Source of the DNA: Anaeromyxobacteraceae bacterium
Lineage (GTDB): Bacteria > Myxococcota > Myxococcia > Myxococcales > Anaeromyxobacteraceae
Assembly (NCBI GenBank): GCA_027349605.1
Contig: DAIEMM010000462.1
Location: 1 to 9,013 of the forward strand
DNA: 9,013 nt
Reading direction: 5' to 3'
How positions within the stretch are numbered: position 1 is the stretch's first letter; each line of letters starts with the position of its first letter. A program made the translations under genes and the position numbers. Shown piece by piece: positions 5,757-9,013 of the stretch. The notes under the pieces were generated by a model, which was given only the letters and a program-made list of their open reading frames with translations, had not been told where the DNA came from and ran no database searches.

Positions 5757-6814
5757 CGTGCGACGACCGGCGCCGACACCTCGGCCAGGTCGCGCGCGAA
5801 GGCGCGCACGTCCTCCTCGGTGGTGTCCCAGGAGCACATGATCCGCGCCCCGCCCCAGCCGATGAAGTCGTAGAAGTGCCAGCCCCGCGCGTGCATCGCG
5901 TCCCGGACGGCCGGCGGGAGCGCCAGGAAGATGCTGTTCGCCTGGCGGGGATAGCGCACCTCGACGCCCGGGATCCCGTCCACGAGGGCGTGCATCGCCT
6001 CCGCCATGGCGTTGGCGTGGCGGGCGTGGCGCAGCCAGGCGCCCCCATCCAGCATCCCCACCCAGGGTGCGGCCAGGAAGCGCATCTTGGAGGAGAGCTG
6101 TCCGGCCTGCTTGCAACGGTAGTCGAACTCGCGGGCCAGGTTCCGGTCGAAGAAGACCACCGCCTCGCCCACCGCCATCCCGTTCTTCGTGCCCCCGAAG
6201 CAGAGCACGTCGACGCCCGCCTGCCAGGTGATCTCCTTGGGGGCGCAGCCCAGCGACGCCACCGCGTTCGCGAAGCGGGCGCCGTCCATGTGGATGCGCA
6301 GGTCGTGGGACTTGGCCCGGGCCCAGATCGCCTTCAGCTCGTCGGGCGTGTAGACGGTGCCGAGCTCGGTGGCCTGGGTGAGGCTCACCACGCGCGGCTT
6401 GGGATAGTGGATGTCGGTCCGGCGTCGCACCGCCCAGTCCACTGCGGCGGGGTCGATCTTGCCGAGCTTGCCCTCGACGGTGAGGACCTTGGTCCCGTTG
6501 GAGAAGAACTCCGGGGCCCCGCACTCGTCGGGCTCGACGTGGGCCGTCTCGCTGCAGACGATGGAGTGGTAGCTCTGGCACATGGACGCGAGCGCCAGCG
6601 AGTTGGCGGCCGTCCCGTTGAAGACGAAGAAGACCTCGCAGTCGGTCTCGAAGAGGTCGCGAAGCAGGTCCGCGGCCCGGGCCGTCCAGGGGTCGTCGCC
6701 GTAGGACTGCACGTGCCCGGCATTGGCGCGGGCCATCGCCTCCCACGCCTCGGGGCAGATGCCTGCGTAGTTGTCGCTCGCGAACTGCCGCCGCCCGTCG
6801 GGTGTCGTGCTCAT
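5753..6814 (-). CDS. Low-specificity L-threonine aldolase (PLP-dependent)
   Basis: This enzyme cleaves threonine or allo-threonine to glycine and acetaldehyde, and related beta-hydroxy amino acids similarly. It belongs to fold-type I PLP enzymes. The 353 residues are the normal length. Visible sites are SDNYAG (13-18), the phosphate-binding GTAAN (67-71), the ring-stacking His92 in ETAHVEPDE, the Asp177/Arg180 pair in HMDGAR, the PLP Schiff-base Lys210 in CFGGTKNG, and RIMCSWDTTEEDV near the end. Substrate stereochemistry (L) follows from the family. The ATG at 6814 has no SD. TACAAT nine bases upstream looks like a -10 element, so the mRNA may be leaderless. The start is 23 bases after the beta-helix gene stop. 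Its stop shares a CTAG with the convergent methyltransferase stop. A general beta-eliminating lyase is the alternative, but the match to threonine aldolase is good. Confidence 0.9.
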   Translation of the reverse strand: MSTTPDGRRQFASDNYAGICPEAWEAMARANAGHVQSYGDDPWTARAADLLRDLFETDCEVFFVFNGTAANSLALASMCQSYHSIVCSETAHVEPDECGAPEFFSNGTKVLTVEGKLGKIDPAAVDWAVRRRTDIHYPKPRVVSLTQATELGTVYTPDELKAIWARAKSHDLRIHMDGARFANAVASLGCAPKEITWQAGVDVLCFGGTKNGMAVGEAVVFFDRNLAREFDYRCKQAGQLSSKMRFLAAPWVGMLDGGAWLRHARHANAMAEAMHALVDGIPGVEVRYPRQANSIFLALPPAVRDAMHARGWHFYDFIGWGGARIMCSWDTTEEDVRAFARDLAEVSAPVVAR

Positions 6815-6823
6815 GGGCGGCGG

Positions 6824-6852
6824 ATTGTAACCGCCCGCTACCCGCCGGTCGC
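6824..6852 (-). promoter_or_regulatory. Candidate promoter for the threonine aldolase gene
   Basis: On the minus strand, TACAAT (6829-6824) matches five of six bases of a sigma-70 -10 box. GCGACC (6852-6847) keeps only the GAC core of a -35 box. The spacer is 17 bases. The predicted transcription start falls zero to three bases before the ATG at 6814. The AT-rich hexamer stands out in this GC-rich background. The -35 lies inside the upstream gene. Confidence 0.4.
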
Positions 6853-7332
6853 GCCCTTCTGGATCACGCTGCACCCGTCGAGGTCGGCGATCCCCTTCAG
6901 GATCTCCTTCGCCAGAGACGACTTCCCTCCCTGGAGGGCCAGGCCGACCACGCTGCCCCGGATCCTCGCCCCCTTGGCCTCGCGCACCTGGCCGCCCAGC
7001 GACACCGCGTCCTTCCCCACCCGCGCGCCGGTCTCGACGACGACATCACCGCCGACCGAGACCGCGTCGTGCTTCACCTCCGCCCCGGAGCGCAAGGTCA
7101 CCGACCCGCCCACCGCCACGGCCTTCTCCACCACCGCCCCTCCCTCGACGACCAGGTCTCCGTGGAGGGACACGGCGTTCTCGACCCGCTCTCCGGAGTG
7201 GATGACGAGCGTCTCGCCCTTCGTCACCCGGTCGTCGGGACCGACCTCGACGTGGCAATCGCCGGCACGGGCGGACGGAGCGGCGAGGAGAACGGTGGCG
7301 GCGAGGACGACGGGCACGGCGAACGAACGCAT
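6838..7332 (-). CDS. Secreted polymer-forming (bactofilin-like) beta-helix protein
   Basis: This is a probable exported structural protein of 164 residues. A signal peptide covers about 1-23 (MRSFAVPVVLAATVLLAAPSARA, with ARA before Gly24). Residues 53-127 contain four units of 18 or 19 residues, each beginning AVxxxG(G/D) and carrying a GAxV turn, as expected for a right-handed beta-helix of the polymer-forming type. The C-terminal tail (about 131-164) is helical and then Gly-rich. Two cysteines, Cys26 and Cys154, bracket the mature chain and could form a disulfide in the periplasm (inference). Bactofilins are normally cytoplasmic, so the signal peptide is notable. The ATG has AGGAGGT six bases upstream. 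It lies 44 bases after the receiver gene and before the threonine aldolase gene. The function is not known; it may assemble into a scaffold or modulate the envelope. Confidence 0.8.
   Translation of the reverse strand: MRSFAVPVVLAATVLLAAPSARAGDCHVEVGPDDRVTKGETLVIHSGERVENAVSLHGDLVVEGGAVVEKAVAVGGSVTLRSGAEVKHDAVSVGGDVVVETGARVGKDAVSLGGQVREAKGARIRGSVVGLALQGGKSSLAKEILKGIADLDGCSVIQKGATGG
6952..7176 (-). repeat. Beta-helix repeats encoded in the polymer-forming gene
   Basis: Four degenerate protein-level repeats occupy residues 53-70, 71-89, 90-108 and 109-127. Their heads read AVSLHG, AVAVGG, AVSVGG and AVSLGG, and each is followed by a hydrophobic strand and a GA-V turn. The regular 18-19 residue period is one coil of a beta-helix. 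Confidence 0.7.
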
Positions 7333-7338
7333 GGCGAG

Positions 7339-7359
7339 ACCTCCTGGGTCCCACCTCCT
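7339..7359 (-). promoter_or_regulatory. Tandem Shine-Dalgarno sequences before the beta-helix gene
   Basis: AGGAGGT occurs twice on the minus strand, at 7359-7353 and 7345-7339, 14 bases apart. The second is six bases before the ATG and is the working site. The first could serve as a ribosome standby site. Such a strong site suggests high expression of the beta-helix protein. Confidence 0.6.
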
Positions 7360-7376
7360 ACGGCCCACGCGCCCGG

Positions 7377-7772
7377 CTATTTCGCCCCGGCGAGCGCGTA
7401 GGAGAGGACGGCCCGTACCTGATCGGGGGTGTAGGGCTTCTGCAGGAGCCAGGTCCCGGGCACGGTGAGCGACGGGTCGCTCTCGGCGGTGAAGCCGGAG
7501 GAGAGGATGACCCGCACGCCGGGGTTCACCTCGCGCATGCGCCGGAGCACCTCGCGGCCGTCCGCGTCGGGCATCATGACGTCGAGCACCACCACGTCGA
7601 GGTCCCGCCAGTTCCGGGCGTAGAGCTCGATCGCGTCCTTGCCGCACTCCGCGAGCGTGACCGCGTGGCCGTCGCGCTCCAGGACCCGCTGCAGCGCCCG
7701 CCGGACCACGCGTTCGTCGTCCACCACGAGGACGCGCGAGCCGGGGGAGCGGGCGGGAGGGACGTCGGCCAT
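7377..7772 (-). CDS. Single-domain response regulator (CheY-like receiver)
   Basis: This is a phosphoacceptor receiver domain with no output domain, 131 residues. Key residues are the acidic pair Asp18/Asp19 in LVVDDE, the phosphorylation site Asp64 in VLDVMMPDADG, Ser91/Ser92 in ILSSGF (the Thr/Ser switch position) and Lys112 in QKPY. The full catalytic set is present, so it should be phosphorylatable. The ILSSGF and LLQKPYTP segments resemble receivers attached to hybrid histidine kinases, which suggests it works in a phosphorelay (inference). About 12 N-terminal residues (MADVPPARSPGS) are a linker. The ATG at 7772 has only a weak G-rich SD. No histidine kinase is in the window. It sits between the PAP2 gene (37-base gap) and the beta-helix gene (44-base gap), on the same strand. 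Confidence 0.93.
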   Translation of the reverse strand: MADVPPARSPGSRVLVVDDERVVRRALQRVLERDGHAVTLAECGKDAIELYARNWRDLDVVVLDVMMPDADGREVLRRMREVNPGVRVILSSGFTAESDPSLTVPGTWLLQKPYTPDQVRAVLSYALAGAK

Positions 7773-7809
7773 CCCCGCATCGTACGCGGCTCCCCGCTCG
7801 GGGCAAGGT

Positions 7810-8457
7810 TCACATCGGGGTGCAGCCGGCCGACGGCCAGGTCTTGCGGGCGATCCGCCAGGCGGCGTAGGCGAAGGGCGGTGCGGCGAGCACGTCCACG
7901 GCGTAGTGGACGTGCTGCACCAGCACGAGGAAGGCCACGCTCGCGGTGCAGGCCAGGAAGAAGGCCCGGGCCGCCCGTCCCGGGACCGCCAGGAAGAGCA
8001 GGAACATCGTGGAGGTGTGTCCGGAGAAGAACAGGTCGCGGGTGAGCGGCAGCGCCGCGCCTCCGAACCCCTGGACCAGGGGGTCCTCGAGCACGATCAT
8101 CCCCGGTGGGGGGTCGAGCGGGGTGGCCCACATCACGACGATGCGGAGGAGCGCCATCACCACGTAGGCCTGCACGCCCAGCACGAGCCGGACCGGGGTG
8201 CGGACGAGCCGGACGACCGCGAGCAGGAGGCCCACGTAGATGAGGGTGAAGACCGGCCAGGTGACGTCGCGGGGCGCGAGCAGCGCCAGCACCGGATCGG
8301 CCAGGATCGCACCGGGCCGCCGCTCCACCCACTTCACCAGCGCGGCCAGCGCCGAGAGGGTGGCGACGAGCGCCGGCGGGGTCAGGGCGAGGCGCCACCG
8401 GAAGCCGCGGTCGGCCCAGGCCTGGCGCCAGGTGGCGTCGAGGGAGAGGGAGGGCAT
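7810..8457 (-). CDS. PAP2 / sphingomyelin-synthase-like membrane phosphatase
   Basis: This is an integral membrane protein of the PAP2 superfamily, closest by eye to the sphingomyelin-synthase-like (PAP2_C) group. That group transfers or hydrolyses lipid phosphate headgroups at the membrane surface. The 215 residues have about six membrane segments (around 25-45, 68-88, 90-112, 149-158, 163-181, 189-203). The catalytic motifs are FFSGHT (143-148, His147) and HYAVDV (184-189, His184 and Asp188), which supply the expected His/His/Asp triad. The N-terminus WRQAWADRGFRWR is a positively charged cytoplasmic end. The ATG at 8457 lies 11 bases past the TPR gene stop and lacks a clear SD, so it probably depends on coupling. 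The lipid substrate is not predictable. It is cotranscribed with the TPR gene and perhaps the receiver gene. Confidence 0.88.
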   Translation of the reverse strand: MPSLSLDATWRQAWADRGFRWRLALTPPALVATLSALAALVKWVERRPGAILADPVLALLAPRDVTWPVFTLIYVGLLLAVVRLVRTPVRLVLGVQAYVVMALLRIVVMWATPLDPPPGMIVLEDPLVQGFGGAALPLTRDLFFSGHTSTMFLLFLAVPGRAARAFFLACTASVAFLVLVQHVHYAVDVLAAPPFAYAAWRIARKTWPSAGCTPM

Positions 8458-8468
8458 CGCGAGGGAGG

Positions 8469-9013
8469 CTATTGCTGCCCCACCTGCCGGTCGCGGAAGG
8501 CGAGCTGGCCGAGCAGGGCCGAGATCTCCGGGTCGCGCGGCGACAGCTGGAGGCCCCGGCGCAGGAGCCCGATGGCGGTCGATATCTCCCCCATCGACAC
8601 CGCGGACACGGCCAGGTCGAAGCACTCCTGGGCCTCCGGCGAACGGACCACGGGTGGGCGCGGCGGAGGAGGGGGCGCGGGGGGAGGGCCCTCGGCCGCC
8701 TCGGACGGAGCGGCGGAGGGAGGAGCAGCGGCGGCACGGGGGGCGACGGCAGGAGGCGGGGCCGGCGGAGCGGGCGGGGGAGGCCGAGGCGCAGGGGCCT
8801 GGGCGGGTTGCCGCTCCCCGCGCTGGGTCTCGAAGTCGGCCAGGGCCGCCTTCCACTTCCAGGCCGGGGCCGCCTCGCCGAGCGCGAGGGTGACCACGCG
8901 CTGCTCGAGCAGGGCGAAGACCATTCTCGCCACCTGGGACGCGGAGAAGGAGCACGTGCGGATCAGGTTCGCGATGGTGGTCCCGTCGCCGAGCGCCTTC
9001 AGGAGCGTCACCT
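8469..9013 (-). CDS. DUF4388-like / TPR protein, N-terminus beyond the window
   Basis: This partial gene is open to the right edge, with no start inside. About 181 residues are visible. The first ~42 (LLKALGDGTTIANLIRTCSF and on to LLEQRVVTL) look like a small winged-helix unit of the kind at the C-terminal end of DUF4388 domains, common in myxobacterial regulators. A low-complexity linker of mainly Pro and Ala follows (8649-8807). A single tetratricopeptide-like repeat comes next (8531-8633), with AVSAVSMGEISTAIGLL and LQLSPRDPEISALL at the expected spacing. It ends VGQQ. The TPR suggests protein-protein contact and the domain mix suggests a regulatory or scaffolding role; no enzymatic motif is visible. 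The GTG at 9011 is more likely internal. It is upstream of, and 11 bases from, the PAP2 gene. Confidence 0.7.
   Translation of the reverse strand, partial: VTLLKALGDGTTIANLIRTCSFSASQVARMVFALLEQRVVTLALGEAAPAWKWKAALADFETQRGERQPAQAPAPRPPPPAPPAPPPAVAPRAAAAPPSAAPSEAAEGPPPAPPPPPRPPVVRSPEAQECFDLAVSAVSMGEISTAIGLLRRGLQLSPRDPEISALLGQLAFRDRQVGQQ
8649..8807 (-). repeat. Proline/alanine-rich low-complexity linker
   Basis: About 53 residues are dominated by Pro and Ala with scattered Arg, Ser and Glu, joining the DUF4388-like end to the TPR. At DNA level it is a G-rich (minus: C-rich) simple-sequence tract, prone to length variation and assembly error. It is probably a disordered spacer. Confidence 0.75.

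Noticed and set aside
4647..6746. A 699-codon minus-strand open frame
   Set aside because: It is a low-complexity Arg/Gly/Pro shadow of the threonine aldolase and the antisense of the methyltransferase, with no domain.
4673..7468. A 931-codon open frame on the + strand
   Set aside because: It runs through the methyltransferase in the wrong frame and then antisense to the threonine aldolase and beta-helix genes. It is Arg/Pro-rich with no recognisable domain, a typical artefact of high GC.
1..9013. tRNA, rRNA, CRISPR, transposon or attachment-site content
   Set aside because: The gaps are too short for RNA genes, no regularly spaced identical repeats occur, and no transposase or integrase motif is present in any frame I examined.

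Overview
The window is very GC-rich (I estimate about 70% or more by eye), with strongly G/C-ending codons and mixed ATG and GTG starts. It encodes a monomeric-type isocitrate dehydrogenase, a DUF3365 c-type haem protein, a lone receiver domain, and a protein with a DUF4388-like end, a Pro/Ala-rich linker and a TPR. Together these suggest a myxobacterial (Myxococcota, Anaeromyxobacter-like) chromosome. That is inference from composition and family content, not from a marker gene. Coding density is high: no gap exceeds about 150 bases, and I see no rRNA, tRNA, CRISPR array, insertion sequence or phage gene.

Region 1 (1-1801, + strand) is a TCA-cycle pair. It holds the C-terminal third of an NADP-type monomeric isocitrate dehydrogenase, cut by the left edge, then a complete LDH-like NAD malate dehydrogenase with a strong Shine-Dalgarno (SD) site. 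A rho-independent-type terminator hairpin follows.

Region 2 (1859-4067, - strand) is a probable three-gene operon in the order DUF456 membrane protein, short-chain dehydrogenase, uracil phosphoribosyltransferase-like protein. It converges on mdh. The phosphoribosyltransferase is longer than usual and has altered PRPP and uracil loops.

Region 3 (4129-5756, + strand) diverges from region 2. It holds a secreted DUF3365 haem protein and an RsmB/NSUN-family RNA cytosine-5 methyltransferase. The methyltransferase reading frame begins exactly at the stop of the haem gene, at a GTA codon where GTG would be expected, with an SD correctly placed for it.

Region 4 (5753-9013, - strand) is a run of five closely spaced genes, read from right to left. 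They are a DUF4388/TPR protein (partial), a PAP2/sphingomyelin-synthase-like membrane phosphatase, a single-domain response regulator, a secreted beta-helix (polymer-forming, bactofilin-like) protein, and a low-specificity threonine aldolase. The threonine aldolase has its own candidate promoter and may be leaderless. Its stop overlaps the methyltransferase stop in a shared CTAG.

Most genes are recognisable housekeeping or common accessory families. I do not see a clear new defence, mobile or biosynthetic system. The points most worth checking are the GTA(G) start of the methyltransferase, the divergent phosphoribosyltransferase, and the receiver/beta-helix/PAP2/DUF4388 cluster.
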